Assembly: GCA_033764335.1 (NCBI GenBank) | Contig: JANRJC010000052.1 | Location: 1-64,000 of the forward strand | From: JAGQVA01 sp033764335 | GTDB lineage: Bacteria > Bacteroidota > Bacteroidia > J057 | Direction: 5' to 3' | DNA: 64,000 bases | Part shown: positions 50,683 through 58,100 of the stretch, piece after piece | Layout: each line of letters starts with the position of its first letter | How positions within the stretch are numbered: position 1 is the stretch's first letter | Program-made: the position numbers and the translations under genes | The notes under the pieces: model-generated | Databases searched by the model: none | Told to the model about the DNA's origin: nothing | What the model saw: only the letters and a program-made list of their open reading frames with translations

Positions 50683-53469
50683 TCAATCAGTTGTAGTATT
50701 TTTCTGCAATTTGAACTCGGTGGGGGAAAGGTTATATGCTGATTTAAAGGCAGTAGAGAAATAAGCGGGAGAGTTAAACCCTACCTGATAGGCGATCTCA
50801 GAAATTGAAAGTACATTTTCAGTCAGGAGAAATTCTGCTTTTTTCAGCCGGGCATGTTTAATATAATCACCAACACTATATCCCATCAGTGCTTTTACTT
50901 TGCGATAAACCTGTATTCTCGACATACCGATTTGCTCACAGATATCCTGAACGTTCAATTCTGGATTGGAAAGATTATTTTCGACCGCAGCTACGAATTG
51001 AGAGATAAATTTCTTATCCAGTCTGTTCTCCGTAGAAACTGGAATATCCATGCTTATTTCACTTATAAATCTTTCACGAAGAATTTCACGGTTTTTCAGG
51101 AGGCTTTTTAGCGTTGCTTTGAGAAAGTTTAGATTGAAGGGTTTGATAATATAACTGTCAGCGCCAATTTCAAGTCCCACAACGCTTTGTTTTTCAGTAT
51201 CTTGAGCTGTGAGTAAAACAATAGGAATATGGGATGTGTAAAGGTCTGATTTCAAATAGGAAACCACACGGAGTCCGTTGATCTCTGGCAGCATCACGTC
51301 GCAGATAATAAGGTCTGGAATAGATTCCCTGGCGACTTCTAATCCCTTCCTTCCATCAGTTGCTTCCAGGATATGATAATCACGTGCCAGTGCCTGATTT
51401 AGAAAACCCATTAGCTCGAGGTTGTCCTCGATTATCAGCACACTGGTTTCTTTCTCAGGTTTGTTTTCTTCAGTAAGATAAGCCAGTTTCTCGTTTTCGA
51501 TGTATTGACCGGTGTATTCCATCGTAACATAATTATTATCCTTCTGGCCTATTTCTTCTTTACCAAAATGGCTGTTGCCAAGAGGAAGGAAGATAAAGAA
51601 ACGGGTTCCTTTTAAATCTTCACTCTCAACGCCGATTGAACCTTTATGCAAATGAATTAGCTCTCGTGAAAGCGACAAGCCCAACCCTGTGCCGGAGGTG
51701 CTATACGACTCGCCCTGATAAAACCGCTCAAACACACGAGAAACCTGCTCAGGAGCCATACCGCGGCCATTGTCTTCTACGGAGATTAATACCTGGTTGT
51801 GCGGACGGTTTTCCTGTATCCTGATATAAATAAATCCATGGTCGTTGGTAAACTTGAAAGCATTCGACAGGAGATTAAAGAGCACTTTATCCAGCATATT
51901 TTTATCAAACCAAACGATCATAGGTTTTTCTGCGCCCACTAGGCGAAAATCAATCACTCTTTTTTGTGCGGGAAACTCAAATGCCTGATAAATATCTTTT
52001 ATAAACCGGGAAAGGTCATTTTCTGTAGCTTGTACCCGCATTTTTCCATTTTCGATTTTGCGGAAATCCATTAATTGTTCGACCAGATACAGCAGTCGTA
52101 TGGAGTTTCTTCGGATAAGCCCTAATTGGTGTTTGATGTTTTCTTTGCTGTAATCTGTTTCCAGCAACTCCTCCACCGGCCCCAGAATCAGAGTAAGCGG
52201 GGTGCGAAACTCATGTGAGATATTAGTGAAAAACCTAAATTTTTCTTCGGTAGCATTCCTCGCTTTTTCGGCCATTTCCATAATCTGGTTACGCTGCAGA
52301 ATAATCTCCTGATTTTTGTCTGCCAGCACGCGATTTGCGGCTTGTTTTTCTCGCATAGAATAAAGCGCGAGTCCCCCCAAAACCAGAACAAAGATCAGAC
52401 TGAAGCCCATTACATACAGTATGGTTCGTTGATTTTTGTAAATCTCCAGTTGCTGACCAATCATTTCTTTTTGTCGTTGAATATCTTTTTGCTGACTTAG
52501 TATTTTATCTGTCTGTTGCTTCATAATTCGCACATTGGAAGGATCAATGGCGGTGGTTACCAGGATATTTTCTTTTTGGTAGGGCTGATTTTCCAAAATA
52601 TTAATTGCTACACGAATCGCATCTTCCCCGCCTGTAGAATAAAGGAAGGTAGCGTCTAAAATACCCTCATTTACCATTTCTATCCCCCCACCAGGCCCGG
52701 CCAGACCATCCACACCGATAAACCGAATATTGTCTTCTCTGCCCATCTTTTTACAAACACCATAAGCGCCCAATACCATGATATCATTATGCCCAAAAAT
52801 GATATCAATCTCGGGATACCGTACCAAAACTTCCGGTAGTGCTTTTTCAGCAATTTCTTTTTCCCAGTCTCCATTTACACTGGCTACAATTTCTATTTCA
52901 GGAAAAGTTCTAAGTGCATCCTGAAAACCATTATGCCGATCCACTGCAGGAGAAGATCCGGGCAGGCCCCATATTTCCAAGATTTTCCCTTTTCCATTTA
53001 ACAAATCAGCCACATAACTTCCGGCAGTTTTGCCGATTTCATAGTTATCTGCACCAATATAGGCGTTATACCTGCTGGAAGTGATCCTTCGGTCTATCGT
53101 GATCACGGGTATTCCTTTAGAAAATGCTTTTTCTACTACGGGGGTAATAGGCTCTGCTTCGTTCGGTGAAACAATAAGGATATCCACTTTTGAATCCACC
53201 AGTTGTTGTATCTGTTCGGCCTGTTTGCTACTGTTACCTTCTGCATCCAGCATTTCAAATGTTATTTCCGGATGGAACGCAAGTTCTCTTTGCATCTCCT
53301 GAAGCATAGCCTTCCGCCAGTTGTCACCGCCTGTGCATTGAGAAAAACCGATTTTATATTTGGGCGCCGTCGGAAGGAAGGGATTGTTGCAGGAAAGAAA
53401 AAAAGAAATGACCAAAATACACCCTGTAAGGAGTTTTGCAGATAAGAATGAATCATTCCAACACCTCAT
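50683..53469 (-). CDS. Hybrid two-component regulator with periplasmic sugar-binding domain
   Basis: 928 residues, a one-protein HTCS. An N-terminal signal or anchor (LTGCILVISFFLSC) precedes a type-1 periplasmic binding protein domain at ~38-320 (YKIGFSQCTGGDNWRKAMLQ, ILIVSPNEAEPITPVVEKAF). A coiled coil leads to a transmembrane helix at ~350 (LYVMGFSLIFVLVLGGLALY). The histidine kinase has DHp NISHEFRTPLTLILGP and ATPase boxes LLSNAFKFT, DNGRGM and GTGLGLSLS. The receiver has phospho-Asp in DLIICDVMLPEINGL. The C-terminal AraC HTH reads SISEIAYQVGFNSPAYFSTA. The same layout occurs in BT1754, the fructose sensor of the Bacteroides thetaiotaomicron fructan locus, so free fructose is the likely signal. 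It should activate the downstream minus-strand operon. Confidence 0.94.
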   Translation of the reverse strand: MRCWNDSFLSAKLLTGCILVISFFLSCNNPFLPTAPKYKIGFSQCTGGDNWRKAMLQEMQRELAFHPEITFEMLDAEGNSSKQAEQIQQLVDSKVDILIVSPNEAEPITPVVEKAFSKGIPVITIDRRITSSRYNAYIGADNYEIGKTAGSYVADLLNGKGKILEIWGLPGSSPAVDRHNGFQDALRTFPEIEIVASVNGDWEKEIAEKALPEVLVRYPEIDIIFGHNDIMVLGAYGVCKKMGREDNIRFIGVDGLAGPGGGIEMVNEGILDATFLYSTGGEDAIRVAINILENQPYQKENILVTTAIDPSNVRIMKQQTDKILSQQKDIQRQKEMIGQQLEIYKNQRTILYVMGFSLIFVLVLGGLALYSMREKQAANRVLADKNQEIILQRNQIMEMAEKARNATEEKFRFFTNISHEFRTPLTLILGPVEELLETDYSKENIKHQLGLIRRNSIRLLYLVEQLMDFRKIENGKMRVQATENDLSRFIKDIYQAFEFPAQKRVIDFRLVGAEKPMIVWFDKNMLDKVLFNLLSNAFKFTNDHGFIYIRIQENRPHNQVLISVEDNGRGMAPEQVSRVFERFYQGESYSTSGTGLGLSLSRELIHLHKGSIGVESEDLKGTRFFIFLPLGNSHFGKEEIGQKDNNYVTMEYTGQYIENEKLAYLTEENKPEKETSVLIIEDNLELMGFLNQALARDYHILEATDGRKGLEVARESIPDLIICDVMLPEINGLRVVSYLKSDLYTSHIPIVLLTAQDTEKQSVVGLEIGADSYIIKPFNLNFLKATLKSLLKNREILRERFISEISMDIPVSTENRLDKKFISQFVAAVENNLSNPELNVQDICEQIGMSRIQVYRKVKALMGYSVGDYIKHARLKKAEFLLTENVLSISEIAYQVGFNSPAYFSTAFKSAYNLSPTEFKLQKNTTTD

Positions 53470-53561
53470 AGCAGTCCGTTTTTGAGCAAATCTGAAGTTT
53501 ATGAAATGAATTTACACAAGAAAATGCTCGTAGTCAAAGGAAACCATTCTCCTCCCAGAGA

Positions 53562-54362
53562 TTATCTGTTTCGAAGCATAGTCAGTTTCTCCACAAAACG
53601 CTTTACTTTTTCTGGATCAATCTTACCCGCCCAAAAACCTTTTTCTTTAAAATAGGATCCAACGATCATACCGTCGCATATTCCGGCATAATCAGCCAAA
53701 TTGTCAAGAGTCACTCCCGATCCCACCCATACCGGTATTTCGACCGCAGTTTTTACCGCCCGTATTTCGGCAAGATTGGCGGCTTCGCCAGTGGAGGTTC
53801 CCGTCACGATGACCCCGTCGCTGAGAAAAAAAGCGGCAGCTTTAGCGGTTTCGGCCAGAGAGACATCACCGGTGATCGCGTGCGAGCTATGCTTTTTTTT
53901 GATGTCGGTGAGGATGGGAATATGTTCTGCACCGATTTGTTTTCGATAACGGAGGAGTTCGCCGCTATCGGCGTGCATCAGCCCCTCGTCGGCGACATGA
54001 GAAAAGACAAAACCTTCGGCTCTGACAAAGTCCAGTCCCGCAGCGAGTGCAACGGCAAGCGCCTGGCGGTTGGCCCCGGCGAGGACTTGTATGCCGCAGG
54101 GCAGTCCAGAGGTACGTTTGACCTCCCGTCCGACCACCGCCATCATGGCGGTAATTTCCGGGCCGGCGGTGCGGTTGAGGTAAGGCACATCGTGCATATT
54201 TTCGATGGCGAGGCCATCTGCGCCCGCCTGGCGATAAACTTCGGCCTCCGCCACCGCGCGATCCACGATCTGTTGCGGCGAATACTGATGCCGGGGCGTA
54301 CCGGGAAGAGCCTCCAGATGGATCATCGCCACGAGCGGGCATTTTACGGTAAAGAGATTCAT
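53562..54362 (-). CDS. BtpA/SgcQ family TIM-barrel protein
   Basis: 266 residues. CPLVAMIHLEALPGTP is the family start, followed by AGADGLAIENMHDVPYLNRT, FVRAEGFVFSHVADEGLMHA, ILTDIKKKHSSHAITGDVSL, GVIVTGTSTGEAANLAEIRA and PVWVGSGVTLDNLADYAGIC. These match the BtpA family, named for a thylakoid photosystem I biogenesis factor in cyanobacteria; in non-photosynthetic bacteria the relatives (SgcQ-like) are presumed sugar- or nucleoside-related enzymes of unknown reaction. It is cytoplasmic. It is 92 bases upstream of the HTCS gene on the same strand, and its promoter must lie within the REP-like repeats. Confidence 0.88.
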   Translation of the reverse strand: MNLFTVKCPLVAMIHLEALPGTPRHQYSPQQIVDRAVAEAEVYRQAGADGLAIENMHDVPYLNRTAGPEITAMMAVVGREVKRTSGLPCGIQVLAGANRQALAVALAAGLDFVRAEGFVFSHVADEGLMHADSGELLRYRKQIGAEHIPILTDIKKKHSSHAITGDVSLAETAKAAAFFLSDGVIVTGTSTGEAANLAEIRAVKTAVEIPVWVGSGVTLDNLADYAGICDGMIVGSYFKEKGFWAGKIDPEKVKRFVEKLTMLRNR

Positions 54363-54379
54363 GGGGTAAAGATAAAAAA

Positions 54380-54660
54380 GCGCGGGGTTAAAACCACCCC
54401 CCCAGTGCCCGGGGTTAAAACCACCCCCCCGGTGCGCGGGGTTAAAACCACCGCGCTATTCATATTTGTAGGTTTTGCCGCCGAGCGCGGGGTTAAAACC
54501 GCCGCGCTATTCATATTTGTAGGTTTTGCCGCAGGCACAGCTCCGAAGGAGCGAAACATCGGTAGCCAACGGCGATCATTCCTCAAAAAATTTTCCAACA
54601 AATAGGGCGCGGGGTTAAAACCGCCGCGCTATTCATCGGTCATTTGTTCCGGCGAAGCCC
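54380..54660. repeat. REP-like palindromic array (five units)
   Basis: Five copies of a 16-base unit (GCGCGGGGTTAAAACC or GCCCGGGGTTAAAACC) start at 54380, 54407, 54434, 54485 and 54607. Several continue as a palindrome, GGGGTTAAAACC then RCCGCGC, that can fold into a GC-rich hairpin, and two are followed by TATTCATATTTGTAGGTTTT. The segment GGCACAGCTCCGAAGGAGCG lies between units 4 and 5. No gene of its own is supported. It sits directly upstream of the BtpA-like gene. Confidence 0.85.
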
Positions 54661-54766
54661 GACTCCGGAGGAGTCTCATGTTTGTAGCCAAAGGATGCGC
54701 CCACCCCTTTTTTTCTTTCGCGTGGCGCGTCGTCGCACGCCCCAAAACTATCACCTGCCACACAAC

Positions 54767-54812
54767 GTAAGGGCAGACCTCTGTGTCTGCCCACCTCTGT
54801 GTCTGCCCTTAC
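54767..54812. repeat. 12-bp perfect inverted repeat with internal direct repeat
   Basis: GTAAGGGCAGAC (54767-54778) and GTCTGCCCTTAC (54801-54812) are perfectly complementary. Between and into the right arm, CCTCTGTGTCTGCCC occurs twice. It folds as a stable hairpin, typical of dispersed intergenic repeats. Confidence 0.85.
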
Positions 54813-54950
54813 ATCGCAGTCCTATCTGCTAGTGAATAACCCTCCTACAAAAATTTCTCAGGGAAATGATTTTTTTTTGCTTATCGCATACCTCGCCTAT
54901 GGCTCAGAGTTGCTCTGACTTCATACTTATTATCTCGTACTTCTGACTTC

Positions 54951-54978
54951 AAAAAAACAGCGGAGGGGGGTCCTCCGC
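54951..54978 (-). terminator. Rho-independent terminator after the DHS-like gene
   Basis: Read on the minus strand, GCGGAGG-ACCCC-CCTCCGC is followed by TG and seven T. It lies about 100 bases after the stop at 55082. Confidence 0.8.
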
Positions 54979-55081
54979 CATTAGGTTTCGTCCGGTCGGT
55001 GTAGGAATGCGACACGATCCGCCCGGACCAATTTTGTCAATATGGAAAAAGTTACATATTTTTTTTCAAATATGCAAAACT

Positions 55082-56059
55082 CTACCACCCCAATACCCAC
55101 GCAAAAATCAACGGGGCGACAATTGTCGCGTCGGATTCTACGATAAACTTGGGGGTATCTATGCCCAACTTGCCCCAGGTGATCTTTTCATTGGGTACGG
55201 CTCCGGAATAGGAACCGTAGCTGGTAGTGGAGTCGGAAATCTGGCAAAAATAACCCCAGAAAGGGGTTTCGGTCATTTCCATGTCCTGGTACAACATCGG
55301 TACTACGCAGATCGGAAAGTCCCCGGCAATTCCTCCGCCAATCTGGAAAAAACCAATATTTCCTTCGTCTTGTTTTTTAGGATACCATGCGGCCAGTTCG
55401 GTCATGTATTCGATCCCGGAGCGCATGGTCGTGGGTTTTAACTCACCCTTCATGCAGTAGGAGGCAAAAATATTGCCCATCGTGGAATCTTCCCATCCGG
55501 GCACGACGATCGGCAGATTTTTTTGTGCTGCAGCAATCATCCAGCTATTTTTCGGATCAATCTCGTAGTAAGATTCCAGATCGCCGCCGAGGAGCATTTC
55601 GTACATAAACTGGTGGGGCAGTTTGCGTTCACCGGCGGTGTCTGCCGCTTTCCAGCGTTTGAATATATGCTGCTGAATCCGGCGGAAAGCCTCCTCTTCG
55701 GGGATACAGGTATCGGTCACGCGGTTAAAGCCGTTTTCGAGAAGATCCCATTCTTCTTGGGGACTAAGGTCGCGGTAGTTGGGAACTCGCTTGTAGTGGT
55801 TGTGTGCCACCAGATTCATAATGTCTTCCTCCAGATTGGCGCCGGTACAGGAGATAATCTGTACCTTGTCCTGCCGGATCATTTCGGCGAGGGAAATGCC
55901 CAGTTCCGCTGTACTCATGGCTCCGGCGAGGGTAATCATCATTTTTCCTCCCGCATCGAGGTGAGCTTCATATCCCTTGGCGGCATCCACGAGGGCGGCA
56001 GCGTTGAAGTGGAGATAATGTTTTTCTATAAACTGACTGATCGGTCCTTTTGTGGTCAT
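55082..56059 (-). CDS. Deoxyhypusine synthase-like protein
   Basis: 325 residues, cytoplasmic, NAD-dependent deoxyhypusine/homospermidine synthase superfamily. It has the family NAD region (MMITLAGAMSTAELGISLAE, IISCTGANLEEDIMNLVAHN), PIVVPGWEDSTMGNIFASYC, and the C-terminal active-site segment SGAVPNEKITWGKLGI, where the Lys of WGK corresponds to the lysine that carries the aminobutyl group. Bacteria lack eIF5A, so true deoxyhypusine synthesis is unlikely; transfer of aminobutyl from spermidine or putrescine to a small amine is the usual suggestion. It follows an arginine decarboxylase by 15 bases, which supports a polyamine pathway role. A terminator follows. Confidence 0.88.
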   Translation of the reverse strand: MTTKGPISQFIEKHYLHFNAAALVDAAKGYEAHLDAGGKMMITLAGAMSTAELGISLAEMIRQDKVQIISCTGANLEEDIMNLVAHNHYKRVPNYRDLSPQEEWDLLENGFNRVTDTCIPEEEAFRRIQQHIFKRWKAADTAGERKLPHQFMYEMLLGGDLESYYEIDPKNSWMIAAAQKNLPIVVPGWEDSTMGNIFASYCMKGELKPTTMRSGIEYMTELAAWYPKKQDEGNIGFFQIGGGIAGDFPICVVPMLYQDMEMTETPFWGYFCQISDSTTSYGSYSGAVPNEKITWGKLGIDTPKFIVESDATIVAPLIFAWVLGW

Positions 56060-56074
56060 TTCAATTGATTATTA

Positions 56075-57457
56075 TTAATACCCAAGAATTTTCATTACCT
56101 GTTTGCTGTTCTGCTCTTCCCTAAGCACGCGGAAGGATTTAGAGCCGTCTTCATTGACCGTCATAATCACATGTTTGGGGTCAGGCATCAGGCAATGATG
56201 AATTCCGCCGAGTCCGCTGAGCACCTCCTGGTAAGCACCGGTATGGAAAAAGCCGAGGTACTGCTGTTTTCGGGTTTTGGGCATAAATACGGCGTTGACG
56301 TTGGCTTCGTAGTTGTAGTAGTCATCACTGTCGCAGGTCATGCCACCGATATACACCCGTTCGTATTCGGCGTCCCAGTTGTTGATGGGCAGAAGAATAA
56401 AACTGCGGTTGAGTGCCCATACATCGGGAAGCATACTGATGATGCTGCCGTCAATCATAAACCACTTTTCGCGGTCATTCTGCATTTTTCGGCCTAACAC
56501 CTTAAAAAGTGTACAGCTACTTTCGGCAACGGTATAACTGCCAAACTCCGTAAGAATGTCCGGCTCTTCGACTTCATGCTCCAGACAGATGTCTTTAATG
56601 GTGCTGACAATTTCGCCGATGACATACTCATAGTCGTATTCAAACTCCAGTGAGTTGTAAAAAGGCAGGCCGCCGCCGATGTCGAGGTATTTGAGTTCCG
56701 GGTTTATTTTGCGGAAACGGCAGTAGAGGTCCACAAATTTGCGGAGTTCACTCCAGAAAAAAGGAGAGTCCTGAATACCTGTATGGACAAAAAAGTGGAG
56801 AAGTTTTACCTTAAACTGAGGCACTTCTGCCAGGCGGGTTTTATAGTAATCAATCACCTCATCGGCGCGGATACCAAGCCGGCTGGTATAAAAGCTGGAG
56901 TCCGGTGGTTCCTCCGTAGCCACACGAAGTCCGAGCGCACAAGGTTCGAGGAGTTCACTTTGGTAAAAATTAAATTCCTCTTTATTGTCCAGAACGGGAA
57001 TAATATTTTTAAACCCGTCGTGAATCATGTCCACGATATTCTGTTTGTATTCGAGGTCTTTAAAACCGTTACATACAACCAGAATGTCCTTTTCGAGGTT
57101 TCCGGTTTTGTGAAGAGAAGCAATAATCGGCAGGTCAAAGGCAGACGAAGTTTCAATCTGCACATTGTTTTTGAGAACCTCCACCAATACATGCTGAAAG
57201 TGAGAACTTTTGGTACAGTAACAATACTTATAGTCTCCTTTGTAGTCTTTCTTTTTCATCGCCTCGAAAAAAAGCTTTCGGGCTTTCTGAATTTTTGTGG
57301 AAATAACGGGGAGGTAAGTAAATCGTAAAGGCGTTTTATAGGTTTCAATAAGTTCCATCAGGTTTACCCCATGAAAATAAAGCTCATCGTCCAGCACCTT
57401 AATCCCTTCCTGGGGGAAAACGTAACTTTGTCTGATAAAATCGAGATAACTCTGCAT
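56075..57457 (-). CDS. speA: Arginine decarboxylase (PLP, alanine racemase fold)
   Basis: 460 residues, shorter than the ~650-residue biosynthetic SpeA of enterobacteria, as is usual for Bacteroidota. The PLP lysine is in DYKYCYCTKSSHFQHVLVEV. The barrel has LDIGGGLPFYNSLEFEYDYE (phosphate-binding Gly loop), VEEPDILTEFGSYTVAESSC and the C-terminal active-site Cys/Asp segment GGMTCDSDDYYNYEANVNAV (CDSDD). It converts arginine to agmatine, or acts on a related carboxylated diamine, in the cytoplasm. It forms an operon with the deoxyhypusine synthase-like gene. The substrate could also be carboxynorspermidine or ornithine, but the length and CDSDD motif favour arginine. Confidence 0.88.
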   Translation of the reverse strand: MQSYLDFIRQSYVFPQEGIKVLDDELYFHGVNLMELIETYKTPLRFTYLPVISTKIQKARKLFFEAMKKKDYKGDYKYCYCTKSSHFQHVLVEVLKNNVQIETSSAFDLPIIASLHKTGNLEKDILVVCNGFKDLEYKQNIVDMIHDGFKNIIPVLDNKEEFNFYQSELLEPCALGLRVATEEPPDSSFYTSRLGIRADEVIDYYKTRLAEVPQFKVKLLHFFVHTGIQDSPFFWSELRKFVDLYCRFRKINPELKYLDIGGGLPFYNSLEFEYDYEYVIGEIVSTIKDICLEHEVEEPDILTEFGSYTVAESSCTLFKVLGRKMQNDREKWFMIDGSIISMLPDVWALNRSFILLPINNWDAEYERVYIGGMTCDSDDYYNYEANVNAVFMPKTRKQQYLGFFHTGAYQEVLSGLGGIHHCLMPDPKHVIMTVNEDGSKSFRVLREEQNSKQVMKILGY

Positions 57458-57473
57458 CTTTTGTCCTCACATT

Positions 57474-57508
57474 AAAAAAAGCAGGAAGTATGGGATACCT
57501 CTGCTTTT
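57474..57508 (-). terminator. Terminator after the RRM gene
   Basis: On the minus strand AAAAGCAG (57508-57501) pairs with CTGCTTTT (57484-57477), with an inner GTAT/ATAC pair, followed by T-run to 57474. It starts 13 bases after the RRM stop and ends just before the decarboxylase start. Confidence 0.8.
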
Positions 57509-57520
57509 GTTTGTTAATTT

Positions 57521-57916
57521 TTATCTTTTCTTTTTTCCTTTCGGTCCGCCGGAAGGGTTGTCACTGGAAGCAGGTGGTTTGCGGCGGCGGATTTTCTCCC
57601 AGCTTTTGCCAACTTCGCCATCGTCATCGTCTTCTTCGTCCTCATCATAGTAGCTACTTGTTTTTTCCTGGGGTTGTGAAGAAACACCTTTCACTACCCG
57701 AAGATTGCGCCCATCAATATTTTCTCCGTTGAGCTCTAAAATAGCTTCCCTTGCCTCGGTAGAAGAAGGCATGATAACGATTGCAGAAAAAGTTTCCCTG
57801 CCCGGATCAGGTTCATCATTTAATGTTACTGAAGTCACTTCTCCAAATTCTTCGAATATTTCGAACAATTCATCCTCAGAAGTAGAACGATCAATGTTTG
57901 AAACACGGATTTTCAT
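57521..57916 (-). CDS. RRM-domain RNA-binding protein
   Basis: 131 residues. One RRM at 1-80: KIRVSNIDRSTSEDELFEIF (RNP2 region IRVSNI), FSAIVIMPSSTEAREAILEL (RNP1 position, here FSAIVIM and poor in the usual aromatics) and NGENIDGRNLRVVKG. The tail is acidic, then basic (YYDEDEEDDDDGEVGK, GGPKGKKKR), longer than the tail of typical bacterial Rbp proteins. It binds single-stranded RNA and is often cold- or stress-induced in Bacteroidota and cyanobacteria. The 5' leader holds a long hairpin. It is flanked by terminators, so it is a single-gene transcript. Confidence 0.9.
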   Translation of the reverse strand: MKIRVSNIDRSTSEDELFEIFEEFGEVTSVTLNDEPDPGRETFSAIVIMPSSTEAREAILELNGENIDGRNLRVVKGVSSQPQEKTSSYYDEDEEDDDDGEVGKSWEKIRRRKPPASSDNPSGGPKGKKKR

Positions 57917-57980
57917 TGTCAGTCTAGTTCAAATTCGGCGTAAAAAAATGATTTTTTTGGTAATTTTAATGATAATTTTT

Positions 57981-58013
57981 CAAATTTGTATATCTCCTGC
58001 TTATACAAATTTG
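57981..58013 (-). promoter_or_regulatory. 12-bp inverted repeat upstream of the RRM gene
   Basis: CAAATTTGTATA (57981-57992) and TATACAAATTTG (58002-58013) are perfectly complementary with a nine-base spacer. It is 65-97 bases upstream of the RRM start. On the minus strand the spacer reads AGCAGGAGA. The arms share CAAATTTGTA with the inverted repeat at 50652-50680. Confidence 0.6.
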
Positions 58014-58021
58014 CCTCAAAA

Positions 58022-58056
58022 ATAATAAAAAACAGACATCAAAAACTGATGTCTGT
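58022..58056 (-). terminator. Terminator of the gltBD operon
   Basis: On the minus strand ACAGACATCA-GTTTT-TGATGTCTGT (58056-58032) has a perfect 10-bp stem followed by a T-rich run to 58022. It starts 45 bases after the gltD stop. Confidence 0.85.
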
Positions 58057-58100
58057 AATTGTTATGTTTTGAACATAAATATTGATGGGTTTTGGCAGGT

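Larger units (their letters stand above)
54661..55081. other. Non-coding gap between the repeat array and the DHS-like gene
   Basis: No gene is seen. It holds a further CTCCGGAGGAG palindrome (~54663), an inverted repeat at 54767-54812 and a minus-strand terminator at 54951-54978, described separately. The remainder is low-complexity AT-rich sequence with TAT/CTT runs. Confidence 0.6.

Noticed and set aside
54359..54605. Frames across the GGGGTTAAAACC units, which give repeated peptides
   Set aside because: The repetition comes from the palindromic DNA units; codon pattern and start sites are not gene-like.
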